Of a stretch of 64,000 nt of DNA, positions 25,099-34,568 are shown one piece after another. The stretch's first letter is position 1. Every line of letters starts with the position of its first letter. The DNA comes from Paracoccus sp. MA. GTDB lineage: Bacteria > Pseudomonadota > Alphaproteobacteria > Rhodobacterales > Rhodobacteraceae. Under the pieces are notes generated by a model. That model was not told the DNA's origin, ran no database searches, and saw only the letters and a program-made list of their open reading frames with translations. A program made the position numbers and the translations under genes. Where the stretch lies: assembly GCF_020990385.1 (NCBI RefSeq), contig NZ_CP087598.1, positions 602,001-666,000 on the forward strand, read 5' to 3'.

Positions 25099-26606
25099 TT
25101 CTGCGCTGCCGCCGGGGCGATGGCGGGCGCCTCGGGCTGCGCCTCGCCCGCGCCGGGGGCGAAGCGGGTCAGGTTGTCCGAGATCTCGGCCGCCAGCCGG
25201 TGCTGGTCCTCGGGGTCCGAGATCGGCCAGATCAGCACGAAGCCCTGCACGCGCCCTTCCACGACCCGGGCCTCGGCATGGCCGATATGGGTCTGGTTGC
25301 TTCCGTCCAGCGTGACGCTGCCGCGTTCCACCTGGCGCTGGGGCGCCGGCACCCAGCCGAGCGCGGTGACGAGGCCGGCGAGGTCCAGCATCTCCTGCTG
25401 GCCGCCGGGCTGCGAGAACAGGATCAGCGCCGCGCCCGAGCCGTCCTTGGGCCCATAGATCGACAGCGCGCGCTCGGCGCGGTCGAATTGCAGCTTGTCC
25501 ATCGGCGCGGGCAGGGCAAGGCCGGTATGGCTGTCCCGAAGCTCGGTCAGGCCCATCTCGGCCCGCCAGGCCTCGCGCCGCCGGATCAGCTCGGCCATGG
25601 CGGTGGCGGTATCGGGCGAGGCGCGCAGGCGCACGATCTCTTCGGCGATGGCGGCGCGGGTCTTGGGGCCGTCCTTGCCGTCGATGCCGCCGTCGTAATG
25701 GCCGGCCCAACGCAGGGCGCGCTGGATGTCCTCCAGCGGCGGCATGGGCACCGGCGCGGCATCCGGGGCAGGGGGCGCGCCAAGCTCCGGCACCTTGCCG
25801 ATGATCGCGATCTCGCCCATCTCCTCGCCGGGCGACAGGAAGGCGTCCTTCGGCACCGCGCCGGCGGCCTTGAAGGCTTTCAGCCAGGCGGTGCCGGTCG
25901 CCTCGTCCATCGGGCCGAAGGCGATGGCCGACCGGCCGTTGGGCAGGGTCCAGAGCCCGGCCTCGGGCAGGGTTTCGCGCCATTTCGCCAGCAGTTCCTC
26001 GGCCCTGGCGCGGTCGGTGCTGGATTCAAGGCGCAGGAAGAATTGCGCCGGCGCGGGTTCGGGGGCGGGTTCCGGCGCGGCCGCGGTGGTGTTTTCGGTG
26101 GCGTTTTCGGGGGCGGTTTCGGCGGCGGCGCTTTCGGGCGTGGCGGCCGTGGCCGCATCCTCGCCCGCCAGATCGCCCACCGCAGGCTCGCCGTCCTCCT
26201 CTGCCGGCTGGCCCGCGCCCTGCCGGAAGGTCGAGGCATTGCCGGTCGAGCCATCGGGCGCCCCCGGCGCGGCGGGGGCCGCCCCGGCCACCGGGGTCAG
26301 GTCGCGGCCCTCGGCGGCGGAAAGGAAGCTGTCGCCCGGCACCTTGCGCTCCTGCTTCAGCTGCTCCAGCCGCGCCGCTGCCGCTTCGCGCGGCATCGGG
26401 CCAAGCGCGATGCCGATCCAGCCATCGGCCAGCGGGAAGGTCACGACATCGGGGAAGGCGGCGCCCCAGCCTTCGGCACTGGCGCGGGCGGCCTCGGCGC
26501 CGCGCTTGGCCTCGATGCGGATCACCACATCCTCGGCTTGCGCGGCCGCGCCGAATGCCAGCGGCAGAGCCGCACCGATGACGAATGCAAAGCGCCGCAT
26601 GGGCAT
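25095..26606 (-). CDS. Secreted SPOR/peptidoglycan-binding-like protein
   Basis: This 503-residue protein has a signal peptide (cleavage after AAAQA, residues 1-24), two SPOR-like repeats (about residues 28-85 and 185-245, each with ...GWIGIALGPM / GRSAIAFGPM), a low-complexity Ala/Pro/Glu linker (105-180), a peptidoglycan-binding-like helical segment (DIQRALRWAGHYDGGIDGKDGPKTRAAI, about 290-320) and a C-terminal domain of unknown function. It probably works in the periplasm at the cell wall. Homologues are common in Rhodobacteraceae. It meets trkH tail to tail with overlapping stop codons. Confidence 0.65.
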   Translation of the reverse strand: MPMRRFAFVIGAALPLAFGAAAQAEDVVIRIEAKRGAEAARASAEGWGAAFPDVVTFPLADGWIGIALGPMPREAAAARLEQLKQERKVPGDSFLSAAEGRDLTPVAGAAPAAPGAPDGSTGNASTFRQGAGQPAEEDGEPAVGDLAGEDAATAATPESAAAETAPENATENTTAAAPEPAPEPAPAQFFLRLESSTDRARAEELLAKWRETLPEAGLWTLPNGRSAIAFGPMDEATGTAWLKAFKAAGAVPKDAFLSPGEEMGEIAIIGKVPELGAPPAPDAAPVPMPPLEDIQRALRWAGHYDGGIDGKDGPKTRAAIAEEIVRLRASPDTATAMAELIRRREAWRAEMGLTELRDSHTGLALPAPMDKLQFDRAERALSIYGPKDGSGAALILFSQPGGQQEMLDLAGLVTALGWVPAPQRQVERGSVTLDGSNQTHIGHAEARVVEGRVQGFVLIWPISDPEDQHRLAAEISDNLTRFAPGAGEAQPEAPAIAPAAAQN

Positions 26607-26686
26607 GTCCCTCTCATTGACCCTGCGCCGCCCTCTGCCTAGAAGGCGGCAGACATTTCCTGCCAGTTATGCCGAAGGAAGCCCCG

Positions 26687-27637
26687 ATGACCAGCCCAAA
26701 GGACAATCAGACGGCGAAACCCGTCTGCTTTCAGGACGTGATCCTGCGCCTGCAATCCTATTGGGCCGGACAGGGCTGCGCGGTGCTGCAACCCTATGAC
26801 ATGGAGGTCGGCGCCGGCACCTTCCATCCGGCGACCACGCTGCGCAGCCTGGGCGCCCGGCCCTGGGCCGCGGCCTATGTCCAGCCCTCGCGCCGGCCGA
26901 CCGACGGCCGCTATGGCGAGAACCCGAACCGGCTGCAGCACTACTACCAGTATCAGGTCATCATCAAACCCTCCCCCGCCAACCTGCAGGACCTGTATCT
27001 GGGCAGCCTCAAGGCCATCGGCCTCGACCCGATGATCCACGACGTCCGCTTCGTCGAGGACGACTGGGAATCCCCGACGCTGGGCGCCTGGGGCCTGGGC
27101 TGGGAGGTCTGGTGCGACGGCATGGAGGTCAGCCAGTTCACCTATTTCCAGCAGGTGGGCGGCCATGACTGCAAGCCGGTCTCGGGCGAGCTGACCTACG
27201 GGCTGGAGCGGCTGGCCATGTATGTGCTGGGGGTCGAGCACGTGATGGACATGCCCTTCAACCCGCCCGGCAGCCCGATCCCGCTGAGCTATGGCGACGT
27301 CTTCCGCCAGGCCGAGCGCGAATATTCCCGCTGGAACTTCGAGCAGGCCGATACCGGCATGCTGTTCCAGCACTTCAAGGATGCCGAGGCGGAATGCGAC
27401 CGCATCCTGACCGCGGCCGAGACGGACGGCGCCGGGCGCCGCATCCCGATGGCGCATCCGGCCTATGACCAGGCGATCAAGGCCAGCCACCTGTTCAACC
27501 TGCTGGACGCGCGCGGCGTGATCTCGGTCACCGAGCGCCAGGCCTATATCGGCCGCGTCCGCGCGCTGGCGAAACGCTGCGCCGACCTGTTCGTGACCAC
27601 CGAGGCCGCGGGCGCGGCCGAGGGAGAGGCGGCATGA
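26687..27637 (+). CDS. glyQ: Glycine--tRNA ligase alpha subunit
   Basis: GlyQ is the catalytic subunit of the bacterial alpha2beta2 glycyl-tRNA synthetase. The 316-residue protein has all the expected segments: [35 protein letters not shown] is the N-terminal signature, followed by [26 protein letters not shown] and [15 protein letters not shown] chose the ATG at 26687 (GAAGGAAG 5 nt upstream) over the ATG 18 nt earlier. The stop overlaps the next start (ATGA), giving the operon glyQ - DUF6446 - glyS. Confidence 0.97.
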   Translation: MTSPKDNQTAKPVCFQDVILRLQSYWAGQGCAVLQPYDMEVGAGTFHPATTLRSLGARPWAAAYVQPSRRPTDGRYGENPNRLQHYYQYQVIIKPSPANLQDLYLGSLKAIGLDPMIHDVRFVEDDWESPTLGAWGLGWEVWCDGMEVSQFTYFQQVGGHDCKPVSGELTYGLERLAMYVLGVEHVMDMPFNPPGSPIPLSYGDVFRQAEREYSRWNFEQADTGMLFQHFKDAEAECDRILTAAETDGAGRRIPMAHPAYDQAIKASHLFNLLDARGVISVTERQAYIGRVRALAKRCADLFVTTEAAGAAEGEAA

Positions 27638-28116
27638 GCTCGGGCAAGATCGTCGCCTCGATGCTGGTGCTGGTGGCCGTCATGGCCGGCCTTGCCGTCT
27701 GGTATCTGCAGGTCTACGGCTTCTATGACGAGGTGGACGAGATCAGCGGCGCGCAAGAGATCGTCGTCACCGATGCGCAGGGCGCGACGCATCCGGTCGC
27801 GGTCGGCGATTTCAAGGCCATCGACGCGGCAAGCTCGCCGATCCGCTATCGCGCCTGCTTCACGCTGGACCCGGCCGGGCTGGCCGATGCCGCGCCCTAT
27901 CCCGCCGCGACGCCGCTGAACGGGCCGGGCTGGTTCAAGTGCTATTCCGCCCGGGCGCTGACCGCCGACCTGGAATCCGGCGCGGCGCGCGCCGTGCTGG
28001 GCCAGGCCGAGATCCGCCCCGACGTGGACCGGGTGATCGTCGTCTATCCCGACGGCCGCGCCTTTGCCTGGCACCAATTCAACGACAAGACCCCCGAACG
28101 CGGAGTGATGGACTGA
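27634..28116 (+). CDS. DUF6446 family membrane-anchored protein
   Basis: This 160-residue protein has one N-terminal membrane segment (residues 7-25, [19 protein letters not shown]) and a periplasmic domain with two cysteines (residues 75 and 103) that could pair. It matches the DUF6446 family found between glyQ and glyS in Rhodobacteraceae. The function is unknown. It overlaps glyQ (ATGA) and glyS (TGATG) so all three are translationally coupled, although nothing in it suggests a role in tRNA charging. Confidence 0.8.
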   Translation: MSSGKIVASMLVLVAVMAGLAVWYLQVYGFYDEVDEISGAQEIVVTDAQGATHPVAVGDFKAIDAASSPIRYRACFTLDPAGLADAAPYPAATPLNGPGWFKCYSARALTADLESGAARAVLGQAEIRPDVDRVIVVYPDGRAFAWHQFNDKTPERGVMD

Positions 28117-30173
28117 TGCCCGACCTGCTGATCGAGCTGCTCTCAGAGGAAATCCCGGCGCGCATGCAGGCCCGCGCCCGCGAGGACCTGAAGAAACTCG
28201 TCACCGACGGGCTGGTCGAGGCCGGCCTGACCTACCGCTCGGCCGGCGCCTTCTCGACCCCGCGCCGGCTGGCGCTGGCCGTCGAGGGGCTGACCGCGGA
28301 AAGCCCCACCACGCGCGAGGAGCGCAAGGGCCCCCGCACCGACGCCCCCGAGGCGGCGCTGGAGGGCTTCCTGCGCTCGACCGGCCTGACCCGCGACCAG
28401 CTGGAAGCGCGCGACGACAAGAAGGGCCAGGTCTGGTTCGCCACCATCGTGAAGCCGGGACGCCCCGCCGCCGGGATCGTCGCCGAGGTGCTGGAGGCGA
28501 CGATCCGCAACTTCCCCTGGCCCAAGTCGATGCGCTGGGGCTCGGGCAGCCTGCGCTGGGTGCGGCCGCTGCATTCCATCCTCTGCCTCCTCTCGGACGA
28601 ATCCGGCGCCGCGGTGGTGCCGCTGGAGATCGACGGCATCCGCGCCGGCAACACCACCCGCGGCCACCGCTTCATGGCCCCGGACGAGATCGCCGTCTCG
28701 GGCTTCGAGGATTACGCCGCCAGGCTGCGCCGCGCCCGCGTCATGCTGGATTCCGCCGAGCGCGAGGCCGCGATCCGGCAGGAGGCGGCGAACCTCGCCT
28801 TCGCCCGCGGCTGGGAGATCGTGCCGGACGAGGGCCTGCTGACCGAGGTCGCGGGCCTTGTCGAATGGCCGGTGCCGCTGATGGGCGCCATCGAGGACCG
28901 CTTCCTGACGCTGCCTCCCGAGGTGCTGCAGACCTCGATGAAGGAGCACCAGAAATTCTTCTCGGCCCGCAATCCCAGGACCGGCCGCATCGAGGGCTTC
29001 GTCACCGTGGCGAATATCGAGACCCCCGACCATGGCGAGACGATCCTGAAGGGCAACCAGCGCGTGCTGGCCGCCCGCCTCTCGGACGCGGCCTTCTTCT
29101 GGGACAACGACCTGCGCGAGGCGCGGGCGGGCATGGCCGACTGGGCCGAAGGGCTGAAATCGGTCACTTTCCAGAGCAAGCTGGGCTCGCAGGCGGATCG
29201 CATCGCCCGCATCGCGGCGCTGGCGCGCGAGATCGCGCCGCTGGTCGGCGCCGATGCCGATCAGGCGGAACAGGCGGCCAAGATCGCCAAGCTCGACCTG
29301 CGCTCGGCCATGGTCGGCGAGTTCCCGGAACTGCAAGGCATCATGGGCCGCTATTACGCGCTGGAGGCCGGCCTGCCCGAGCCGGTGGCCGATGCTGCCC
29401 GCGACCATTACTCGCCGCTCGGCCCCTCGGATGCGGTGCCCTCGGCGCCGGTGTCCGTGGCGGTGGCCTTGGCCGACAAGCTCGACACGCTGACCGGCTT
29501 CTGGGCCATCGACGAGAAGCCCACCGGCTCGAAAGACCCCTTCGCGCTGCGCCGCGCCGCGCTGGGGGTGATCCGGCTGGTGCTGGTGAACGGGGTGAGG
29601 GCCAATCTGGGCCGAACCTTCGCCAAAGCCAATCCGGATGCCGCGGCCGCCGACCTCATCGCCTTCTTCCACGACCGCCTCAAGGTCCACCTGCGCGACC
29701 AGGGCATCCGCCACGACATCATCGACGCGGTGCTGGCGATGCCTGGCAATGACGACCTGGTGCTGCTGGTCAACCGCGCCACCGCGCTCAACGACGTCTT
29801 GAAGACCGAGGACGGCACCAACCTGCTGCAAGGGCTGAAGCGCGCCGGCAATATCCTCGCCCAGGCCGAGGAGAAGGACGGCGTCGAATACAGTTTCGGC
29901 GCCGATCCGAAATTTTCCGAGACCGACGAGGAGCGCGCCCTTTTCGCCGCCCTCGACAAGGCCGAGCCGGCGATCCGCGAAGCCGTCCGGCTCGAGGATT
30001 TCCAGGCCGCGACCCAGGGCATCGCCAGCCTGCGCGCGCCCATCGACGCCTTCTTCGAGGCGGTGCAGATCAACACCGACAACCAGATCACCCGCCGCAA
30101 CCGGCTGAACCTGCTCTCGCGCATCCGCGAGGCCGGCCGGCTGATCGCGGATTTCGGCCGCATCGAGGGCTGA
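28116..30173 (+). CDS. glyS: Glycine--tRNA ligase beta subunit
   Basis: GlyS binds tRNA-Gly and provides the HD-like and anticodon domains of the tetrameric synthetase. The 685-residue protein has the N-terminal LLIELLSEEIPARM, the conserved FSTPRRLAL, PWPKSMRW, PPEVLQTSMKEHQKFF and VAVALADKLDTL segments and normal length. The ATG at 28116 overlaps the DUF6446 stop. A strong terminator follows at 30211. Confidence 0.97.
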   Translation: MPDLLIELLSEEIPARMQARAREDLKKLVTDGLVEAGLTYRSAGAFSTPRRLALAVEGLTAESPTTREERKGPRTDAPEAALEGFLRSTGLTRDQLEARDDKKGQVWFATIVKPGRPAAGIVAEVLEATIRNFPWPKSMRWGSGSLRWVRPLHSILCLLSDESGAAVVPLEIDGIRAGNTTRGHRFMAPDEIAVSGFEDYAARLRRARVMLDSAEREAAIRQEAANLAFARGWEIVPDEGLLTEVAGLVEWPVPLMGAIEDRFLTLPPEVLQTSMKEHQKFFSARNPRTGRIEGFVTVANIETPDHGETILKGNQRVLAARLSDAAFFWDNDLREARAGMADWAEGLKSVTFQSKLGSQADRIARIAALAREIAPLVGADADQAEQAAKIAKLDLRSAMVGEFPELQGIMGRYYALEAGLPEPVADAARDHYSPLGPSDAVPSAPVSVAVALADKLDTLTGFWAIDEKPTGSKDPFALRRAALGVIRLVLVNGVRANLGRTFAKANPDAAAADLIAFFHDRLKVHLRDQGIRHDIIDAVLAMPGNDDLVLLVNRATALNDVLKTEDGTNLLQGLKRAGNILAQAEEKDGVEYSFGADPKFSETDEERALFAALDKAEPAIREAVRLEDFQAATQGIASLRAPIDAFFEAVQINTDNQITRRNRLNLLSRIREAGRLIADFGRIEG

Positions 30174-30176
30174 CTC

Positions 30177-30262
30177 CCGGCTTCTTTCTTGCGCAAATAT
30201 CCCGGGGGAACGCCCCTGCGGCCCCGTCGGGGGGCCGCAGGGGCGTGGGGGCAGAGCCCCCG
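30177..30262. repeat. Intergenic hairpin repeat, copy 3
   Basis: The order is CGGCTTCTTTCTTGC, GCAAATATCCCGGGGG, a long hairpin, then GGGGGC-AGA-GCCCCC, the same as the minus strand of 5226-5312. It lies directly behind glyS. Confidence 0.75.
30211..30261 (+). terminator. Double hairpin behind glyS
   Basis: A 15-bp perfect stem (30211-30225 with 30231-30245, five-base loop) is followed by a 6-bp stem GGGGGC/GCCCCC (30247-30261). There is no long U tract, but the stem strength suggests it ends or protects the glyQS transcript. Confidence 0.6.
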
Positions 30263-30332
30263 CCTCCGGTTGCGCCTCCGGCTTTCTTCGCACTTGCAGC
30301 AATGCGCCGGCCATGCCTAATGTGACGGCATC

Positions 30333-32894
30333 ATGACCGCGCTGACAGATCCCGGAGCCATCGTCGAAATCACCCCCTCGGCGGGGATCCAGACCGCACG
30401 CCACGGCTGGCGCGCGAAATGCCTGCAGCGCCTGATCCGCATGGAGCTGCCGGTCCCGACCAGCTTCGCGCTGTCGGCCGAGGCGGTGCGCGCCATCGCC
30501 GCCGGCCAGATGCCCGACCGCGCCCGCCTCGCCGCCATCATCGAGCGCGCCGACGGGCTGGTCAGCGTGCGGCCCTCGGCGATGAATCCGGCCTGGGGCG
30601 GGCCGGGCACGGTGCTGAACGTCGGCATCAACCACGAATGCCACGCCCGGCTGGTCCAGACCCGCGGCAAGGCGGCGGCGGACGCGATCTATCTGGGCTT
30701 CGTGCAATCCTATGCCATCCATGTCGCCCGGCTCGATCCCGACATGTTCTCGGACAGCGAGGGCGGGCTCGACGCGGCGCTGCGCGCCTATGAGGACGAG
30801 ACGGACGAGGAATTCCCCCAGGACCCGACCCGGCAGCTGGCCGAGGTGCTGCGTAGCATGGCGCGGGCCTGGGACGGGCCGACCGCGCGGCTTCTGCGCC
30901 AGGCCAAGGGGGCGCCGGCCATCGCGCCGCTGGGGCTGGTGGTGCAGGACATGGCGCTGGCCATCGGGCCGGGCGTCACCGGCTCGGGCACCATCCAGTT
31001 CGTCGACAGCGTGACCGGCGCGCCGCGCATCACCGGCCGGTTCCGCGGCCAGACCCAGGGCCGCTCGAAGGCCGAGGGGGCCGAGACGCTCTACCTGACC
31101 CGCGACCCGCGCGGCCCCTCGCTGGAGGAGGCCGCGCCCGAGGTCTTTGCCGATCTGGTCCGGTTCGGGGTCGCCGCCCGCGAAAGGCTGCGCGAGGAGA
31201 TGCAGATCGAATTCGTCGTCTCGGACAGCCGGCTTTCGATCATCGACGCGGTGCGGGTCATCCGCAGCTCGCGCGCCAGCGTGCGCATCGCCGTGGCGCT
31301 GGCCCGCGACGGCATCATCCCGGCGGAAGAGGCGGTGATGCGGGTCGAGCCGCGGGCGCTTTCCGACCTGCTGCACCACCAGGTCGATCCGCGCGCGCCC
31401 CGCGACGTCATCGTCCGCGGCATCAATGCCAGCCCCGGCGCCGCCACCGGCCGCATCGTCTTTACCGCCGCCGCCGCCCAGGCCGCCGAGGCGCGGGGCG
31501 AGCGCTGCGTGCTGGTGCGTCGCGAGACGGTGCCCGAGGACATCCGCGGCATGCATGCCGCCGTCGCCGTGCTGACCGAGCGCGGCGGCATGACCAGCCA
31601 TGCCGCGGTGATCGCCCGCGGCATCGGCCTGCCCTGCATCGTCGGCGCCAGCGGCATCTCGATCGACTCGCGCGCCCGGACCATGCTGATCGGCGGGCGC
31701 ATCTTCCACGAGGGCGAGGAGATCACCATCGACGGCACCTCGGGCGAGGTGCTGGCCGGCGCCGCCGAGATGCTGGAGCCGGCGCTGGACGAAAGCTTCA
31801 CCCAGCTGCTGGAATGGGCCGACCAGCATTGCCGCATCCGCATCCGCGCCAATGCCGACACGCCCGAGGACGCCCGCACCGCCCGCATGTTCAACGCCCA
31901 GGGCATCGGGCTGTGCCGCACCGAGCACATGTTCTTCGACGACGAGCGCCTGCCCGCCATGCGCGAGATGATCTTCGCCGGCAAGCCCGAGGACCGCCGC
32001 CTGTCGCTGGAACGCCTGCTGCCGATGCAGCGCAGCGATTTCGCCAAGCTGTTCGAGATCATGGCCGGCCTGCCGGTCACCATCCGGCTCTTCGACCCGC
32101 CGCTGCACGAATTCCTGCCCCATGACCGCGAGGGGATGCGGGAACTGGCCGAATCGCTGGACCTGCCGCTGTCGGACGTCACCCGCCGGGTCGAGGCGCT
32201 GTCGGAATTCAACCCGATGCTGGGCATGCGCGGCGTGCGGCTGGGGATCACCGTGCCCGAGATCTATGACATGCAGGCCCGCGCCATCTTCGAGGCCACC
32301 ATCGAGGCCAGCCACAACGGCGCGCCGGTGGTGCCCGAGATCATGATCCCGCTGGTCAGCGCCCGGCGCGAGGTCGAGCTGGTCAAGACCCGCATCGACG
32401 CCGTGGCCGCCGCCGTCCGCAACGAGACGCGCAAGGATTTCACCTATCGGCTGGGCGTCATGGTGGAGACGCCGCGCGCCGCGCTGCGCGCCGGCGACAT
32501 CGCCGAGCATTCCGCTTTCCTGTCCTTCGGCACCAACGACCTGACGCAGATGACCTACGGCCTGTCGCGCGACGATGCCGGCCGCTTCATGGGCATCTAT
32601 GTCAACCAGGGCGTCTATTCCGAGGATCCGTTCCATATCCTCGACCGCGACGGGGTGGGCGAGCTGGTGGCCATCGGCGCCGAGCGCGCCCGCAGCCACA
32701 AACCCGACATCACCATTTCGGTCTGCGGCGAGCATGGCGGCAATCCGGAATCCATCGCCTTCTGCCTGCGGGCCGGGGTGAACTATGTCTCCTGCTCGCC
32801 CTTCCGGGTGCCGGTGGCGCGCCTTGCTGCAGCGCAGGAATCGATTCTCATGGCGCGGGAAGAGACGGAATCCCAGGCCTGGTTCGGGTCCTAG
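30333..32894 (+). CDS. Pyruvate phosphate dikinase-like PEP-utilising protein with degenerate ATP-binding domain
   Basis: This 853-residue protein aligns along its whole length with pyruvate phosphate dikinase. The phosphohistidine domain is intact (GGMTSHAAV, His423), as is the C-terminal PEP/pyruvate barrel (CGEHGGNP, Cys798; IRANADTPEDARTAR; CRTEHMFF). The N-terminal nucleotide-binding domain is altered: GGKGANL is replaced by RHGWRAKCL (near 23-31), the VRSGAR loop by VRPSAM (79-84), and the ATP ligands Gln and Arg of LQTR by IDAV (304-307); only the Glu of IEF (293) is kept. It may therefore use another phosphoryl donor or act as a regulator. It stands alone behind glyS. Confidence 0.85.
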   Translation: MTALTDPGAIVEITPSAGIQTARHGWRAKCLQRLIRMELPVPTSFALSAEAVRAIAAGQMPDRARLAAIIERADGLVSVRPSAMNPAWGGPGTVLNVGINHECHARLVQTRGKAAADAIYLGFVQSYAIHVARLDPDMFSDSEGGLDAALRAYEDETDEEFPQDPTRQLAEVLRSMARAWDGPTARLLRQAKGAPAIAPLGLVVQDMALAIGPGVTGSGTIQFVDSVTGAPRITGRFRGQTQGRSKAEGAETLYLTRDPRGPSLEEAAPEVFADLVRFGVAARERLREEMQIEFVVSDSRLSIIDAVRVIRSSRASVRIAVALARDGIIPAEEAVMRVEPRALSDLLHHQVDPRAPRDVIVRGINASPGAATGRIVFTAAAAQAAEARGERCVLVRRETVPEDIRGMHAAVAVLTERGGMTSHAAVIARGIGLPCIVGASGISIDSRARTMLIGGRIFHEGEEITIDGTSGEVLAGAAEMLEPALDESFTQLLEWADQHCRIRIRANADTPEDARTARMFNAQGIGLCRTEHMFFDDERLPAMREMIFAGKPEDRRLSLERLLPMQRSDFAKLFEIMAGLPVTIRLFDPPLHEFLPHDREGMRELAESLDLPLSDVTRRVEALSEFNPMLGMRGVRLGITVPEIYDMQARAIFEATIEASHNGAPVVPEIMIPLVSARREVELVKTRIDAVAAAVRNETRKDFTYRLGVMVETPRAALRAGDIAEHSAFLSFGTNDLTQMTYGLSRDDAGRFMGIYVNQGVYSEDPFHILDRDGVGELVAIGAERARSHKPDITISVCGEHGGNPESIAFCLRAGVNYVSCSPFRVPVARLAAAQESILMAREETESQAWFGS

Positions 32895-33121
32895 GCCCGG
32901 CCGGTTTTGGCCGGAATCTGCCCGTTAACCTTTTTGTCGTCGGCGGGTTTCCGCCAAAATCATTTAAAATCAAGCGAATCGCGCCGCTCACGCCCATGTG
33001 GGCTGGATAGGGGCGTCCTGTTTCGGGCCTTTAACGCCAGACCGCCGCCCGCGAGGGAACCTCGGGGCGGCCCTTCCGACGAAACAGACCGGGCCGGACC
33101 CGGACCGAAAACAGGACCAAC

Positions 33122-33658
33122 ATGTCGATTAGCAAGTCATGGCTGGCGCGCGTTTCCGTGTGTGTGGCTGTCGCCTTTTCCCCTGTCGCAACCGTTCCGG
33201 CCCTTGCCGATGGGCAGCACCAGGTCGCCTATGAAACCAAGACCGGCCGCGCCCGTCAGGCCGCCGTGCAGATCAACCCCACCGACCTGCAATGCCTGGC
33301 CGAGGCGCTGTATTTCGAGGCGCGCGGCGAAGGCGTCCAAGGCCAGAAGGCCGTGGCCGAGGTGATCCTGAACCGCGTCGATCACCCGCGTTTCCCCAAG
33401 ACCGTCTGCGGCGTGGTGAACCAGCGCGGCCAGTTCACCTATAACAAGAACGCCCGCATCCGCGAAAAGGGCACCTATGCCCGGGTGCAGAAGGTCGCCA
33501 TGGCGGCGCTGGCCGGTGCGCCGCGCACGCTGACCAACGGCGCGACCTATTTCCATGCCCGGGGCGTCAGCCCCTCCTGGGCCAAGCGTTTCGAACGCAC
33601 GACCCGCATCGGCAGCCATACCTTCTATCGCTCGGATCGCCGGCTGGCCGCGAACTGA
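33122..33658 (+). CDS. SleB-family cell wall hydrolase
   Basis: This 178-residue exported protein has a signal peptide (to about residue 29, VPALA) and a SleB/CwlJ hydrolase domain: CLAEALYFEARGEGVQGQKAVAEVILNRV holds the catalytic glutamate, followed by TVCGVVNQRGQFTY and a C-terminal GATYFHARGVSPSW. It is a probable lytic transglycosylase or amidase acting on peptidoglycan; bacteria without spores use such proteins in wall remodelling. A 227-bp gap separates it from the upstream gene and holds an AT-rich stretch (32955-32980) that could be its promoter. Confidence 0.9.
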   Translation: MSISKSWLARVSVCVAVAFSPVATVPALADGQHQVAYETKTGRARQAAVQINPTDLQCLAEALYFEARGEGVQGQKAVAEVILNRVDHPRFPKTVCGVVNQRGQFTYNKNARIREKGTYARVQKVAMAALAGAPRTLTNGATYFHARGVSPSWAKRFERTTRIGSHTFYRSDRRLAAN

Positions 33659-33741
33659 GCCCGCGGGCTGACGCATTCCTTCTGTGGATTCCGCGGTCCC
33701 GTCTCTTGCGGCGGGGCCGTTTTCCTGAAAACACGGGCGGT

Positions 33742-34524
33742 ATGGACCAGCCTGACCGTATCCACCTGCGCGATTACATCCTTTCGGCCGAGATCGGCGC
33801 GTTCCAGACCGAGCGCGGGCATCCGCAGCGGCTGCGCTTCAACATCGATGTCGAGCTGGCGACCCATGTCGTCGGCGTGAACGACGAGGTGGACCGAATC
33901 CTCAGCTATGACATCCTGACCGGCGCCGTGGCGGCCGGGCTGGCGGATCGCCGCTACGACCTGCTGGAAACGCTGGCCGAGAAAATCGCCGCGCAGATCC
34001 TCGCCCATCCGCGCGCCGCACAGGTCTCGGTCACGGTCGAGAAGCTGGACCGCATCCCTGGCGCCCTGGGCGTGACGCTGGTGCGCCGCCAGGCGCGGGT
34101 CGAGGCCGACGACGTCGCCGCGCCGATCCGGGTGGTCTTTCACGGCCGCGACATGGCGCTGCCCGAAGGCGCGGTGGCGCTGGTCCCGGACGCCCCGCGC
34201 CTGCCCCTGCCGCAGGGCGGCAATTCGCGCGAGATCGAGCTGCTGGCGCTGGACCAGGCCGCCTGGGCCCTGGCCGGCCACCTGGGCCTGACCGTCGCCG
34301 ACAGCCGCACCGAGCTGGACTGGGCGGCGAGCGAGGGCCGTGCCGTGGTCTGGGCCCCGGCCCGCATGGTGCGCGACGTGGCCGGGCTGGCACCCGAACC
34401 GCAGGCGCTGGCGCTGTGGCTGGCCGAGCGGCTGGGGGCGAGCCGGCTGGACTGGGCTCTACCCCAGGATGCGGCGGAGCCGGCCGTGCCGGCGGGTTTT
34501 CGCATTCCGACCGGGCGCATCTGA
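33742..34524 (+). CDS. folB: Dihydroneopterin aldolase with a C-terminal extra domain
   Basis: Residues 1-118 are a FolB domain (DRIHLRDYILSAEIGAFQTERGHPQRLRFNIDVEL, SYDILTGAV, DLLETLAEKIAAQIL, VTVEKLDRIPGALGVTL), which cleaves dihydroneopterin to 6-hydroxymethyl-dihydropterin for folate. The usual family length is about 120 residues; here a second ~140-residue part follows with no motif I recognise. Homologues of this long form occur in Rhodobacteraceae. It is the first gene of folB - folP - glmM. The ATG at 33742 matches the family start. Confidence 0.9.
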   Translation: MDQPDRIHLRDYILSAEIGAFQTERGHPQRLRFNIDVELATHVVGVNDEVDRILSYDILTGAVAAGLADRRYDLLETLAEKIAAQILAHPRAAQVSVTVEKLDRIPGALGVTLVRRQARVEADDVAAPIRVVFHGRDMALPEGAVALVPDAPRLPLPQGGNSREIELLALDQAAWALAGHLGLTVADSRTELDWAASEGRAVVWAPARMVRDVAGLAPEPQALALWLAERLGASRLDWALPQDAAEPAVPAGFRIPTGRI

Positions 34525-34568
34525 TCTTCGCGCTTGAATCGGCAGCCGGCCGGCGTAGAGACCGGAGC

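Noticed and set aside
26607..26686. A riboswitch or T-box leader before glyQ
   Set aside because: The gap is only 80 bp, shows no specifier loop or aptamer-like fold, and T-boxes are not expected in this class.
28143..32735. A 1,530-codon open frame on the minus strand across glyS and the PPDK-like gene, and similar long antisense frames (for example 46088-48967 opposite sucA, 27-1838 opposite nfu and its neighbours)
   Set aside because: These are antisense frames kept open by the high third-position GC of real genes. Their translations are rich in Arg, His, Gln and Gly with no domain order, while the opposite strand encodes clear families.
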